A DNA stretch of 64,000 bases from Candidatus Leptovillus gracilis (GTDB taxonomy: Bacteria; Chloroflexota; Anaerolineae; Promineifilales; Promineifilaceae). The stretch covers positions 744,001 to 808,000 of the forward strand of contig JADJXA010000001.1 of NCBI GenBank assembly GCA_016716065.1, written 5' to 3'. The notes below the pieces were generated by a model that made no database searches, was not told the DNA's origin, and saw nothing but the letters and a program-made list of their open reading frames with translations. Both the position numbers and the translations under genes were made by a program. Positions 50,275 to 60,097 of this stretch are shown here, one piece after another. How positions within the stretch are numbered: the stretch's first letter is position 1; each line of letters starts with the position of its first letter.

Positions 50275-53200
50275 TTATGGTAGCGAGCCTGGATTGGGGA
50301 AAGGCCACTCTCTGAAGTCCAGCGTACAGTTATCTGTGTCGCGCCAATAAGGTAGGCGTTCCAGGCTGGCATTGAGTAAGCTAACCAACGGACAGCCAAC
50401 CGCCCCAGGGTAATTCCCCGTACCATACGTCAATACATCCACCACCTGGTCCTGCACATTGCGCAAGATTACTTCATCACCCTGGTTGCCCAATTGTAAG
50501 AAGGTTGCCGGGTCTCCCCAAGACAAATCATCAATCAGGTCAGGCGTTAATGCCGACGTATTCAATATCTCGAAATCGGGATAGAAGCCATATTCGGCAA
50601 AGAAATCGGCCGCGCTGAGGGCGACAACAAGGACGCGACCAGGCAAAAGGAATGTGCCGGCCGGAAAACGGCGCGTGTCTTCAAAATCTGTACGATTCAC
50701 CGCGTCGCTGATGCTGTAATGGCTTAGGTCCCAAATCAGCGGCGTGGGGTTGACCAGCTCGATAAACTCGGTCGTGTCGGGACCGGGGGGATCATACAAG
50801 ACTTCGCTGATGAGGGGATGGGCGGCTGGACCGATGAAATTGTTCAGGACGATGGGCAAATAGAGCTGATGGGGCCAATCATGGATGAACATTTCGGCCA
50901 GCAAGGCGAACATGGCGTCGGATTGAACTTGCAGAGCTAATTCGCGGTTGTCCTTGTGCGATTGTTCGGAACCGTTCAGGCTGCCAACGTGGACGTAGCC
51001 ACGGCCGTTCAGCCGAACCAGCACCATTTTGTTATGAATTCCCAGGCCGGTTGGGTTGTTCAGAGCGCAGTCCAGCCGTAGGCGTTCTAGCAGGGCCAAA
51101 TTGTTCACATAATCACACGTCGCCCGGTTGCTGGTGGGGCTGGACGGGGCGTCGAAGAAGCTGTCCAGCAGCAAGCGCACGTCGGCGCCACGCCGGGCGG
51201 CGGCGATGTATGCCTCCAGCCGGGGATTGGGGTCGGTGGTTGGCGAACCGGTGGCTGCTGACCCCCAAAACGGCCGTTCATACAACTGCTGCACCCATAC
51301 CACATCGCCGGTTCCCGCCCGGTTGACCAGGCCCAATAATCCATCCACATCGCGCAGGCTGTTTTCCGGCGATTGCACAATTTCCAATGGGAATACGCCG
51401 GTAAAAACGGAGGGCGCAGGATAAAACACCGGGTACGTAATGCCGCCGGTCGCCGTGATAGGCACAAAGTTGGGCGGCGGCAGCCAGTCTGGTGTGGGCA
51501 ACCAACGAAAAACGTCAGCATGATGGGTGGGGTCAAAATCGTAGTCGTGCAGCAGTTGTACGTGCTGCACCACCGTGGGCGCATTGGTCAGCAGCACCAC
51601 TCCGCGCCGCCCCCAGGTTCCATCGCTCTTATCATCATCGGGCAGGCTGTCTGGCGAGAAGTTTTGGCTGCTAATGATGACCCATTCGTCGTCCAGCAGC
51701 ATGAATTTGGCATGTAGATAGCTGTAGCGGTCATTAATTTTGTTGGCCGCGTCGTTGATCATGAACCAGCACGCGCCAGATGCCTGTTCAATCTGCTGAC
51801 AAATGTACTTTTCCTGATCGCTCAGGCCACCAGGAGGCCCGCCTTCCAAGAGAAGCGACACGGCAACGCCGCGATTGGCAGCCCGGACCAGCGCATCGCT
51901 AATGGCAATGCTTTCGATGGTCAGCGCCGCGGCGTGGATGCTGTTTTGGGCGTGGTCAATCTGGCTGACGATGGCGTGATAGGCGTTGTCTGGGGCGATG
52001 GCCAGAGTGATGACGGCCGTTTCCGTCACCCGTGTGGTGAAAAAAAAGGCGTCTAAATCCCAACCAGGGTAGCGCACTTTACGGCCGTTAATCACGTCGG
52101 TGGTAGATTGGGCCCAGTCGGCGGCTGTGTCGGTGTCCGGCGTCGGCTGACCGGTAAGTTGATCGCGCATCCGGTAAAGAATCTGGCCGGCCACGGCCAA
52201 TCCGCCGCCGGCGTAAGGCTGCACCGCCGGCCCCAACCAACCGGGCTGCCCGATATTGCCGGCTTCATACACCAACACATCCACCCAAACGCCGGCGGCA
52301 TTACGCAGCAGCACTTCGTCGCCATCGTTGGCGTAGCCAGGCCAGGCGCCGATAAGCGCCGGGATGGGCAGCCCGCCGGTTACTCTGGCCAGGTCTGGGG
52401 CATGGCCGAACTGCCGTTGGAACGCCAGGGCATCGTTGCTTAACCAAATGGCGGTCTGAGCGGGGATGAAGGTATTGGCTGGCAAAACGGCCGTCGCTGC
52501 TCCATCGCTGATCTGCCAGCCGCCCACGTCTATCGGCTGGGCGCTGACGTTGCGCAGGGCGATCGCCTCGTCGAGCAGCCCTTCATAGGCGTCGTAGTAA
52601 ATGGCGTCTATGAGTACATCGCGGCGGCTGATGACGGTTACGGCCGTAGTCTGATTGTTGCTCTGGGTAGTTTCAGAGGTGGCTGTGGCCGCCTGGATGG
52701 TGTTGGTGAAGACGCCGGAAACGGCCGTGTCCAACGTCGTCGTCAGGCTAAATTGCCAGTCGGCGGCGGCTGGTAAATCGCCCAACTGCCAGACCAACGT
52801 GTGGGCGTCGGGCTGCGTCAGCGGATAGCCGCCGCTGTGGGCGATGTAGGTCAGGCCGGTTGGCAGGGTGTCGGTGAGAATGGTTTGCACGGCCGTCAGG
52901 TCGCCCAGATTTTGCACCCGAAGCTGGTAGACCACGTTTTCCCCAGGCGCGGCGATTGGCGGGCCGGTTTTACTCACGGACAGGTCGGCCATCGGCGGCA
53001 GTTCGCAGGAAGCAAAGGGGGCGCCATCCACCCGCGTGCCGGGGGAAAACAGGGAGGTGCTTGAACCGGCGGCGATGGTATGTTTGATGAGTGGATTTGG
53101 TCCGGTGAGGTCTGGGCTGCGGGTGAGCGATTGATTGTCACCGCCCTCGCTGCCATAGGTGTAGGAGATGACGGCCGTGCCCGTTAAATCTTTCAATGTC

Positions 53201-53637
53201 ACCGTTTCATTCGTATTGTTCAGTGACAGGCTGGTTGTTGTCTGCACAATACTGCCGCCAAACGCGCCGGTAGGATTACCGCCGCCAAACACGATGACCG
53301 CGCAGCCCGGTGGCAGCACAGTCCCCGACCAGAACGTGTGGCGCGGGTTCGTCGGCGAAGCGACATCGTGCAGCGTCCAGCCGCTGAGATCCAACACATC
53401 ATTGCCAACGTTGACCAATTCGACAAATTCGTCATCGTCGGCGCTGCGAATACCGTCGCCATTGGCGTCACCGGTTATGTCATCGGCCGGATCGGCGTGG
53501 ATTTCGTTGATGATGATAAAAGGGGGATCGGTAGGAGCGGCAGCGGCCGTTTGCCCTCCTCCCCCGCCCAGCAGCGCCCACACAAAACAAACTGGCAAAA
53601 TCGTAACCAACATCAACCAGGCCATACGTTTCCACAT
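50275..53637 (-). CDS. Secreted LTD / DUF11 / phospholipase D-like protein
   Basis: A 1120-residue exported protein. Signal peptide at the N-terminus (MWKRMAWLMLVTILPVCF). A lamin-tail domain follows (IIINEIHADPADD...), then a DUF11 repeat (MADLSVSKTGPPIAAPGENVV), a second lamin-tail domain (about 340-480), two PLD-type domains and a final lamin-tail domain (LISEVLYDPPGPDTTEFIEL). The PLD domains show HxK as LHAKFMLLD and IHNKMVLV with nearby GSLNGSE, so a phosphodiesterase active site is likely. Lamin-tail domains often accompany secreted nucleases, making an extracellular nuclease or phospholipase the best guess. GAGGAGGG precedes ATG 53637. Confidence 0.82.
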   Translation of the reverse strand: MWKRMAWLMLVTILPVCFVWALLGGGGGQTAAAAPTDPPFIIINEIHADPADDITGDANGDGIRSADDDEFVELVNVGNDVLDLSGWTLHDVASPTNPRHTFWSGTVLPPGCAVIVFGGGNPTGAFGGSIVQTTTSLSLNNTNETVTLKDLTGTAVISYTYGSEGGDNQSLTRSPDLTGPNPLIKHTIAAGSSTSLFSPGTRVDGAPFASCELPPMADLSVSKTGPPIAAPGENVVYQLRVQNLGDLTAVQTILTDTLPTGLTYIAHSGGYPLTQPDAHTLVWQLGDLPAAADWQFSLTTTLDTAVSGVFTNTIQAATATSETTQSNNQTTAVTVISRRDVLIDAIYYDAYEGLLDEAIALRNVSAQPIDVGGWQISDGAATAVLPANTFIPAQTAIWLSNDALAFQRQFGHAPDLARVTGGLPIPALIGAWPGYANDGDEVLLRNAAGVWVDVLVYEAGNIGQPGWLGPAVQPYAGGGLAVAGQILYRMRDQLTGQPTPDTDTAADWAQSTTDVINGRKVRYPGWDLDAFFFTTRVTETAVITLAIAPDNAYHAIVSQIDHAQNSIHAAALTIESIAISDALVRAANRGVAVSLLLEGGPPGGLSDQEKYICQQIEQASGACWFMINDAANKINDRYSYLHAKFMLLDDEWVIISSQNFSPDSLPDDDKSDGTWGRRGVVLLTNAPTVVQHVQLLHDYDFDPTHHADVFRWLPTPDWLPPPNFVPITATGGITYPVFYPAPSVFTGVFPLEIVQSPENSLRDVDGLLGLVNRAGTGDVVWVQQLYERPFWGSAATGSPTTDPNPRLEAYIAAARRGADVRLLLDSFFDAPSSPTSNRATCDYVNNLALLERLRLDCALNNPTGLGIHNKMVLVRLNGRGYVHVGSLNGSEQSHKDNRELALQVQSDAMFALLAEMFIHDWPHQLYLPIVLNNFIGPAAHPLISEVLYDPPGPDTTEFIELVNPTPLIWDLSHYSISDAVNRTDFEDTRRFPAGTFLLPGRVLVVALSAADFFAEYGFYPDFEILNTSALTPDLIDDLSWGDPATFLQLGNQGDEVILRNVQDQVVDVLTYGTGNYPGAVGCPLVSLLNASLERLPYWRDTDNCTLDFREWPFPNPGSLP

Positions 53638-53889
53638 GATACCCTCCTCGTTCAGTGCGGAATACCGGTGCGGAGTGCGACATAACAAACCGCCCCATAC
53701 GGTATGTCACATGATTCAATTGATTTACTTTTGATGACTGCACGCCGCGTTGAACCGGCAGGTCAACCGTAACTCAATACGTTTATAAAAGAAAATGGCA
53801 ATTATTTCAAGAGAAACGCCGGATATTGTGCGACTCGGATTCGATAGCACGACCCCTTACAAGCAGCAATTCGCATTTTGAAATCCAGC

Positions 53890-54033
53890 CGTAGGGGCGG
53901 TGCAGCATCTTTGCCCATCACCAATGCCTGCCTCCCGCCTGTCTCGCCCCTCTTTGGGTCCCATTGGGCGAGACGGCGCGGGAAAATGCTGTTCGCTGCG
54001 GCTGTTACCTGTTCGCGCCGTCCCGCCCCTACG
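53890..54033. mobile_element. Possible MITE (terminal CGTAGGGGCGG repeats)
   Basis: CGTAGGGGCGG (53890-53900) and CCGCCCCTACG (54023-54033) are perfect 11-bp terminal inverted repeats around 122 noncoding bases, which hold an internal hairpin GTCTCGCCC...GGGCGAGAC. No transposase and no clear target duplication were seen, so mobility is inferred only from form. Confidence 0.45.
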
Positions 54034-54253
54034 ATAACACCAGGGCAAATTGAGAATTGCTGCCTTACAAGCCAGAAGCTTGCACAGCGAGCAAGCATAT
54101 TTGTCAAAGATTACGCAGATTTGGCATGGTTCATTTCAGGCGATATGTGCTTTATAAATTTAGCACAAAGAGGTGTCATGCTGAGAGCCTGTGCTGAGCT
54201 TGCCGAAGCATCCTCTTCCTCTGTTGGCTTGTCCAGGTTAGGGCAGAGAGACC
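54034..54253. other. Intergenic stretch with repeat fragments
   Basis: Contains AAAGATTACGCAGATT (54106-54121, as at 147-200) and a diverged GCTGAGCTTGCCGAAGCA element (54193-54210). No gene was recognised. Confidence 0.55.
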
Positions 54254-55315
54254 TCAAAAACCGTGGTAGTCTGGTTGGCGCGCGGATTGGCGGGAAGCCA
54301 GGAAGCCGTAGCTGACAAATACCAGCCCAACCAGCAGCAGGCTGCCAGCCTGCCACAACATACGGCGACCCCACAGAACAGTCAGTGAAAAGACGCCTTG
54401 CTGGGCAAACGCTCCCCAAAAAGCGTTTAGTCCGGCAGAAGCAGATGGCGCAGCAACGGCCGTGCGCATCCACCACAAGCCCACAGCCGGCAGCGCCACC
54501 GCCAGCAGCAAGCTGATCAGCCCCGCCGCGGCCATTGGTGTGCCCCACCAATAACCCCAATCCGCCGCCGAACGCACCGCCAGCAGCGCGATGAGCAGCA
54601 GACAGGCCAGCGGCAGCAGCCATACAAGCCACGCCTGCGCCGCCAGAGCGTACCACTGCTGTAAGCGCTGTAAAGCGGCCAACTGGTTGGCGTCCAACGT
54701 GCCCGCCGACAACAGCGGAATCTGCACAACGGCCGTCGCGCCGACAATTTGCGGCAGCACCGTGCTGCTGACCACGCTGTATAACTGAATCGCCAACTCC
54801 TCCACCGGAATGCCGGGCGGCACACAGGTAGGTATATCGCCCGACGTTAAATCCAGAAAAGACAAGTCGGTACAGGTGGGCAGGCTTTGCACAATGGCAA
54901 GCACCGCCTCGCGGCCAACCTCCCCCTGCCATTGGGTCATCACCGGCGTCACGTCTACGGTGATGATAGCGCGGGCAGGGTCGCCGGTTTCCAGGTAATC
55001 GAGCAGGCCGTCTACGGCCGTTTCCGTCACCTGCTCCAACCAACCCGGCGGCAGTGTGTTCAAAATTGCCTCAGCGAGAACGGCCGTATCCAAATCTGGC
55101 GCGGGCAACCCCTGGGCGCGGGCCTGTTCTTCCACCACGCCGGTGATCACGCCGGGCAGCGTCTGACGCAGCAGCGCATCCAGGGCCAGGGCTTCCTTTA
55201 ACGCCGCCCGGTTGGTAAGCACATGGGCCGCGTTCACGACGAGCAGCGCCAAAACGGCCGTCGCCACAAAAAACAGCGCCACCGCAGCAGCTAAGGTTTG
55301 TAAACATCCGCGCAT
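54254..55315 (-). CDS. Uncharacterised membrane protein
   Basis: A 353-residue protein: N-terminal transmembrane helix (about 8-30), an extracytoplasmic domain of about 190 residues with two cysteines (TCTDLS, PTCVPPG) that may pair, then three transmembrane helices (about 228-350) and a short basic tail. No family recognised. It ends the minus-strand group with trmD 29 bases upstream, but a shared function is not implied. Confidence 0.65.
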   Translation of the reverse strand: MRGCLQTLAAAVALFFVATAVLALLVVNAAHVLTNRAALKEALALDALLRQTLPGVITGVVEEQARAQGLPAPDLDTAVLAEAILNTLPPGWLEQVTETAVDGLLDYLETGDPARAIITVDVTPVMTQWQGEVGREAVLAIVQSLPTCTDLSFLDLTSGDIPTCVPPGIPVEELAIQLYSVVSSTVLPQIVGATAVVQIPLLSAGTLDANQLAALQRLQQWYALAAQAWLVWLLPLACLLLIALLAVRSAADWGYWWGTPMAAAGLISLLLAVALPAVGLWWMRTAVAAPSASAGLNAFWGAFAQQGVFSLTVLWGRRMLWQAGSLLLVGLVFVSYGFLASRQSARQPDYHGF

Positions 55316-55328
55316 AAATGCTCCTCAA

Positions 55329-55349
55329 TCCTTCTCGGCAAGCTCAGGA
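55329..55349 (-). repeat. Dispersed 19-mer variant (TCCTGAGCTTGCCGAGAAGGA)
   Basis: Matches the 5109-5127 element with a two-base insertion and overlaps the trmD stop codon region. Confidence 0.6.
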
Positions 55350-56081
55350 CCAATCGTCTTCGGCCAGTTGCGCCAGGAACCAACGGTCGGCCTGGCTGAG
55401 ATTGGCCGTTAGCAGCATATCCGGCCGGCGCTGCCAGGTGCGGCGCAGCGATTCTTCGCGCCGCCAGCGGGCGATGTTGGCCGCGTGGCCGGAGCGCAGC
55501 ACCTCAGGCACGCGCCAGCCGCGGAAATCGGCCGGTTTGGTGTAGTGAGGACCTTCCAGCAGGCCAGTGGCGTGGCTGTCGGTTTCGGCCGCGCCTACCG
55601 CGCCCAACACGCCCGGCAGCAGGCGCGTCACCGCATCCACAATGACCATCGCCGCCAGTTCGCCGCCGGTCAGCACATAATCACCAATGGAAATTTCATC
55701 CGTCACCAGGTGTTGGCGCACGCGCTCATCCACCCCTTCATAACGGCCGCACAACAGCGCCAACCGGTCGTGTTGGGCCAGTTCTTGGGCGATGGCCTGG
55801 GTAAACGGCCGTCCCTGCGGCGACATGAGAATAACCGGGTAGGGCGGAGAGACGGCCGTTAACGACTCCACCGCCCGAAAAATCGGCTCCGGTTTCAGCA
55901 CCATGCCGCCGCCGCCGCCAAACGGCGGTTCGTCGGTGATGTGGTGTTTGTCGGTGGTGTAGTCGCGGATGTTATGCAGATGGACTGTCAGTTGCCCCAT
56001 CGCCTGTGCTTTCTTGAGGATGCTCTCGTTGAGGTAGGCCGGAAACATATCGGGGAAAAGGGTGAGGATGTGGATGTGCAT
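55344..56081 (-). CDS. trmD: tRNA (guanine37-N1)-methyltransferase
   Basis: A 245-residue SPOUT methyltransferase: MHIHILTLFPDMFPAYLNES start, DEPPFGGGGGMVLKPEPIF, LLCGRYEGVDERV, SIGDYVLTGGELAAMVIVDA and GLLEGPHYTKPADFRGWRVP (trefoil-knot SAM site). It methylates G37 of tRNAs to prevent frameshifting. The frame is open upstream into tandem-repeat DNA; ATG 56081 is the family start. The usual rpsP-rimM-rplS partners are absent. Confidence 0.95.
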   Translation of the reverse strand: MHIHILTLFPDMFPAYLNESILKKAQAMGQLTVHLHNIRDYTTDKHHITDEPPFGGGGGMVLKPEPIFRAVESLTAVSPPYPVILMSPQGRPFTQAIAQELAQHDRLALLCGRYEGVDERVRQHLVTDEISIGDYVLTGGELAAMVIVDAVTRLLPGVLGAVGAAETDSHATGLLEGPHYTKPADFRGWRVPEVLRSGHAANIARWRREESLRRTWQRRPDMLLTANLSQADRWFLAQLAEDDWS

Positions 56082-56085
56082 GGGG

Positions 56086-56134
56086 AATTGATAGTTGATA
56101 GTTGATAGTTGGGAGTTGATAGTTGGGAGTTGGG
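56086..56134. repeat. Tandem repeat TTGATAGTTGGGAG
   Basis: About five TTGATAG/TTGGGAG units between the transpeptidase stop and trmD start, same unit as 41566-41652 and 42782-42815. Confidence 0.8.
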
Positions 56135-57775
56135 TCAGGGTTGGATTTCGACGACAACGCCAGTTTCGGCCCAATTGTAGAGCAGTTCGGCGTTTTGCGA
56201 ACTAAGCAAAATGCAGCCATATGTCACCGGACGGCCCAGGTCGCCGGTCCACAGCAGTTGCGAGCCGCCGCGGGTGGGAAAACCATGGAAGCCATTCATA
56301 AATTCCGAGGTGGGCACGGGGCGGTAAATGCCCAGAAACTGCGGCATCCACAAATCCCAGTTGCCGGCGTAGGCGTTGGCTTCGTGGCTTTGAATCTGGA
56401 AGATACCCGGCGCAGTCGGGCTGTCGGCGATGCCGGTGCTGACCGGCCATTCCCACTTCAGCGCCCCATTTTCATACACCCAGGCGCGCTGCTGGGCGAT
56501 GCTGACAATGATGCGCTTACCTTCCACCGGCGGCAGCGGCAGCAGATCATCGGGCGAGGGCACGGTGATGGTCTGGCCGATGGACAGCCCGCCCAGGTTG
56601 GGGTTGGCCTGCTGTATCCAGGGATAAGGAATGCCGTAGGCGCGGCCAATGCTGGAGAGCGTCTCGCCGGACTGCACGACGTGCTGGCGCGGCCGGTGGT
56701 AGATGCGCAGAGGAACGTAGCTGGCGTGGGTGGTGATGGCTTGGGTTACGGCCGTTCCCGCCTGACGCACATCCATATACCGCCCCTCGCCCAATCCAGC
56801 CGCCTGCGCCTGCACATAAACATCCACCTGCGCCTGGTCCAACGACCAATTGAACTGCCCGGCAGCGACTGCCGCCGTATCTACAACCAGCCAGCCGCCC
56901 CACGTTTCCGGCGGCAGCAGCCATTCCACGGCCTGGTGGGCGATGGGGTCGTAGGCGTGCAGAGTGATGGGCGCGGCCAGCAACGTGTTGGCCTGGGCGG
57001 CCACGCTGTTTAAATCTACAATGGCGGGCGGCACGGCCGTCAGCGCCAAATCCAGACGGCCGTTTGCCAGCACGTCACCTGCCTGCTGTTCCAGCAAAGC
57101 CAGCGTGGCGGCGGCGTCCAACTGACGGCCGGGCTGGCCGGGCAAGGCGACAAAACGGCCGTTGCTAAATTCCAACCGGGCGTCTTGCGGTGGGCGGGCC
57201 AACTCAGCCGCCAGGCCGTTCAGACCAGCCTCGGCGGCGGCGTGATCAAACCGCCAGATGGGAGCCACAGAGAAACGGCCGTCGTTTTGCCAAAAGTCTT
57301 GCCAGCTTGCCAGGGTACGGCTCTGGGCATGGGCGGCGGCGGCGGTGGCGGCGGCATCGAGCGAAAAACCCAGGCTGGATGGCGACAGCAGGCGCGTTTC
57401 CTCACCGGCGGCCAGCGTGATAGGTTGGGCGTCCCAGGCGGATTGGAGGTTGGCAACGGCCGTGTCCCGGCTCTGCCCACCCAAATTGACCTCTGCGACC
57501 ACTACCCCGGGCACAATCCAATCGCTGACCTGCACAAACCAGACGGCGGCGGCGACGATCATCAACCCAAAGAGCAGCAGCAGCATGACCGACAAGGCCA
57601 TGAGCAAATGTACCAGCCAATGGGTCCTGCGCGGCGCAAGCGAGGGTGGCGCGGTCTGCCAGGCTTGCGTGGGTTGTTCGCTGAACGGCCGTTCGCGCTG
57701 CGGTATCTGGTGGAGCGGTGGTTGATACCGCCGCACAGGATGGTCTGAACCGCCTGGATTTTGTTTCATCGTCAT
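56135..57775 (-). CDS. Membrane-anchored L,D-transpeptidase with VanW-type and LysM domains
   Basis: A 546-residue protein: Pro-rich cytoplasmic tail, transmembrane helix (about 52-80), a VanW/YoaR-like putative peptidoglycan-binding region (about 90-340, GVVVAEVNLGGQSRDTAVANL), a LysM domain (about 360-405, HVVQSGETLSSIGRAYGIP) and a C-terminal YkuD domain (about 415-546). The catalytic block reads FHGFPTR...GRPVTYGCILLS; the His and nucleophilic Cys are present though the usual SHGC is TYGC. It would make 3-3 crosslinks or attach proteins to the wall. Confidence 0.87.
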   Translation of the reverse strand: MTMKQNPGGSDHPVRRYQPPLHQIPQRERPFSEQPTQAWQTAPPSLAPRRTHWLVHLLMALSVMLLLLFGLMIVAAAVWFVQVSDWIVPGVVVAEVNLGGQSRDTAVANLQSAWDAQPITLAAGEETRLLSPSSLGFSLDAAATAAAAHAQSRTLASWQDFWQNDGRFSVAPIWRFDHAAAEAGLNGLAAELARPPQDARLEFSNGRFVALPGQPGRQLDAAATLALLEQQAGDVLANGRLDLALTAVPPAIVDLNSVAAQANTLLAAPITLHAYDPIAHQAVEWLLPPETWGGWLVVDTAAVAAGQFNWSLDQAQVDVYVQAQAAGLGEGRYMDVRQAGTAVTQAITTHASYVPLRIYHRPRQHVVQSGETLSSIGRAYGIPYPWIQQANPNLGGLSIGQTITVPSPDDLLPLPPVEGKRIIVSIAQQRAWVYENGALKWEWPVSTGIADSPTAPGIFQIQSHEANAYAGNWDLWMPQFLGIYRPVPTSEFMNGFHGFPTRGGSQLLWTGDLGRPVTYGCILLSSQNAELLYNWAETGVVVEIQP

Positions 57776-57803
57776 AGGTTAGATTTGAATAATTTACACG
57801 TTT

Positions 57804-57837
57804 AGATTGGACCAATCTCAGAAGATTGGTCCAATCT
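57804..57837. repeat. Dispersed hairpin repeat, copy 3
   Basis: AGATTGGACCAATCT (57804-57818) and AGATTGGTCCAATCT (57823-57837), loop CAGA, flank CTTCCGTATG as in copy 2. It lies 28 bases upstream of the transpeptidase start, so it cannot be that gene's terminator. Confidence 0.88.
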
Positions 57838-58014
57838 TCCGTATGTTATTTAATTTCATTCCTTAGCTTACCCGAAAATCAGCTAACAGGATAAAGCCAT
57901 TAGAATGGCTTAACCTGACGCGATGCCACCTATCGGCAAACGGCGCGGCTGGCAGTTTCGCCTGGCCTCACCAGCCCAGGTATAATCGGGCCAGATTTCA
58001 CCTGGAGATAACCG

Positions 58015-58856
58015 ATGAAAATTTTGCTAACCGGCCATAAGGGGCAGTTGGGCACAGCCCTGGTGCAAGCCCTGGCGTCCCATGATGTTACCGGCTTTGA
58101 TTTGCCGGAACTGGATATTACCAACCGCACGGCCGTGCAAACGGCCGTACTCGCCGCCTTTCCCGAACTGATTATCCACTGCGCCGCCTATACCGACGTA
58201 GACGGCTGCGCCCGCAACCCGGAGCTGGCTTACCGCATCAATGGCCTGGGCACGCAAAACGTTGCCCTGGCCGCCCAGGAAATCGGCGCGGAGATGCTGC
58301 ACATCAGCAGCAACGAGGTGTTTGCCGGCGACCGGCCGTCTGGCTACGACGAATGGATGCCGCTGAACCCGGTGAATGGGTACGGCCGTTCCAAAGCCGC
58401 CGCCGAATTTCACGTCAAAATCTGCTCAGCCGCTTCTACATCGTGCGCCTGTCGTGGCTGTTTGCCCCCGGCGGCCGTAACTTCATTCACGCCATCCTCA
58501 ACCGCGCCCGCGAAAGCGGCCAGCTGCGCGTCGTCGTGGACGAGGTCGCCAATCCAACTTATGTCAATGATTTGGCGGCAGCCATCACCCAACTGATTGA
58601 AACCCGCCAGTACGGCGTCTACCACTTCACCAACGCCTGGGCCTGTTCCCGCTGGGAATTTGCCAACGAGATTTTGCACCAAACCGGGTTGACGGACGTG
58701 GTGAACACGCCCATTCAACTGAAAGATTACCCACGCGCTTCAACGCCACCGCCTTACGCCGCCCTAAACAACAACGTTGGTAAAGCCATTGGCATTGAAT
58801 TACGGCCGTGGCAAGATGCCCTGGCCGATTACATCACCAACCACGTCACCCAATAG
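58015..58856 (+). pseudogene. rfbD: dTDP-4-dehydrorhamnose reductase, frameshifted
   Basis: The first frame encodes MKILLTGHKGQLGTALVQAL (NADPH loop), HCAAYTDVDGCARNPELAY and the YGRSKAAAE catalytic motif, then loses family likeness after HVK. The next frame resumes with NLLSRFYIVRLSWLFAPGG and NPTYVNDLAAAI to 58856. Restoring one A in the AAAA run at 58418-58421 (VKN-LL) joins the halves into about 281 residues, normal for RfbD/RmlD. So either a 1-base deletion or a homopolymer sequencing error. The product would make dTDP-L-rhamnose. Confidence 0.82.
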
Positions 58857-58977
58857 GGGCAGTCAATACCTCTTAAATGGACTGCTTGTTAGAACAAATG
58901 AATTGTAAAAGTAAGTCAGAGAACACAGATTTACAGGATTTACGGGACACTCTGATAGTCGCTCAGTCGTCATATCC

Positions 58978-59955
58978 ATGAAACCTGCCATCTCCGTTGT
59001 GATTCCTCATTTGAACGGCCGTCACCACCTCGACGACTGTTTGCAATCCTTGCGCCGCCAGACCTGGCGCAATTTTGAAACGCTGCTAGTGGACAACGGC
59101 TCCACCGACGGCACGCAGACCTACGTGGCCGAGCATTACCCGGAGGTGAAGCTGCTGCAACTACCGCAAAATCGCGGCTTCACCGGCGCGTGCAACGCCG
59201 GCTGGCAGGCCGCCCAGGGCGAAATCATCATCTTGCTCAACAACGACACTGAAGCCGACCCCCATTGGCTGGCGGAGGTGGTGGCCGCTTTTGCACGCCA
59301 CCCACAGGCGGGCAGCGTGGCCAGCAAAATGCTGCTGTTCGACCGGCGCGACCATTTGCACACAGCCGGCGATTTTTACCGACTGGATGGGATCCCCGGT
59401 AATCGCGGCGTGTGGCAGGCAGACGCGGGCCAGTTCGACCAGGAGGAGATGGTTTTTAGCGCCTGCGGCGGCTCCTCGGCTTACCGGCGGGCCATGCTGG
59501 ACGAGATTGGCTTTCTGGACGACGATTTTTTCTTCTCTTGCGAGGATGTGGACCTGGGCTGGCGGGCGAATCTGGCGGGCTGGGAGGTGTGGTATGCGCC
59601 AACGGCCGTTATCTACCACAAGCTCAAGGCTACCGGCGGCGCGGTGACGGGCAGCTATTATGACGGCCGTAACTTCCTCTACCTCATCTGGAAAAATTAC
59701 CCCACCAGCCTGCTGCGGCAAAACTGGTGGCTGATCACCCGCGCCCAACTGAACATAACGGAGGAGGCCCTACGCCATTGGCGCGGCGAAGCGGCCCGCG
59801 CCCGGCTGCGCGGCCAGTTGGCCGGGCTGTGGGGCATCCTTAAAATGTGGCCTAAACGGCGCCAGGTGCAGGCCCTGCGCCGCCTGGACGACGCCGCCTT
59901 GCAAAACCGCCTGACCCCGCCCCCAAAAGGAAGTCCCACTTCTGACAAAAGCTGA
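58978..59955 (+). CDS. Family 2 glycosyltransferase (rhamnosyltransferase-like)
   Basis: A 325-residue GT-A enzyme: ISVVIPHLNGRHHLDDCLQS, VDNGSTDGTQTYV, NNDTEADPHWL (metal-binding DxD-like), ACGGSSAYRRAMLDEIGFLDDDFFF (parts) and EDVDLGWRANLAGW. The ED-x-D-LGWR block is typical of rhamnosyl/galactofuranosyl transferases of the WbbL group. No membrane helix. It follows rfbD, so transfer of rhamnose to a surface glycan is plausible. Confidence 0.82.
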   Translation: MKPAISVVIPHLNGRHHLDDCLQSLRRQTWRNFETLLVDNGSTDGTQTYVAEHYPEVKLLQLPQNRGFTGACNAGWQAAQGEIIILLNNDTEADPHWLAEVVAAFARHPQAGSVASKMLLFDRRDHLHTAGDFYRLDGIPGNRGVWQADAGQFDQEEMVFSACGGSSAYRRAMLDEIGFLDDDFFFSCEDVDLGWRANLAGWEVWYAPTAVIYHKLKATGGAVTGSYYDGRNFLYLIWKNYPTSLLRQNWWLITRAQLNITEEALRHWRGEAARARLRGQLAGLWGILKMWPKRRQVQALRRLDDAALQNRLTPPPKGSPTSDKS

Positions 59956-60097
59956 ATTTCTAGCGCATTCTACGCTTTAACCACGAATGCCTGACGGCCG
60001 TCTAAACACCGGTTGACGGGTCCTACCAGGGCGGGTAAGATTCATCCCTGGTCATGAAGAGTGGTGGAATCTGGCTATGGAAAGAAGAGAAGAAGAG

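Noticed and set aside
54111..55043. 310-codon minus-strand frame overlapping the membrane protein gene
   Set aside because: Gly/Arg-rich shadow; the alternative frame (54254-55315) has a signal-like helix and transmembrane pattern.
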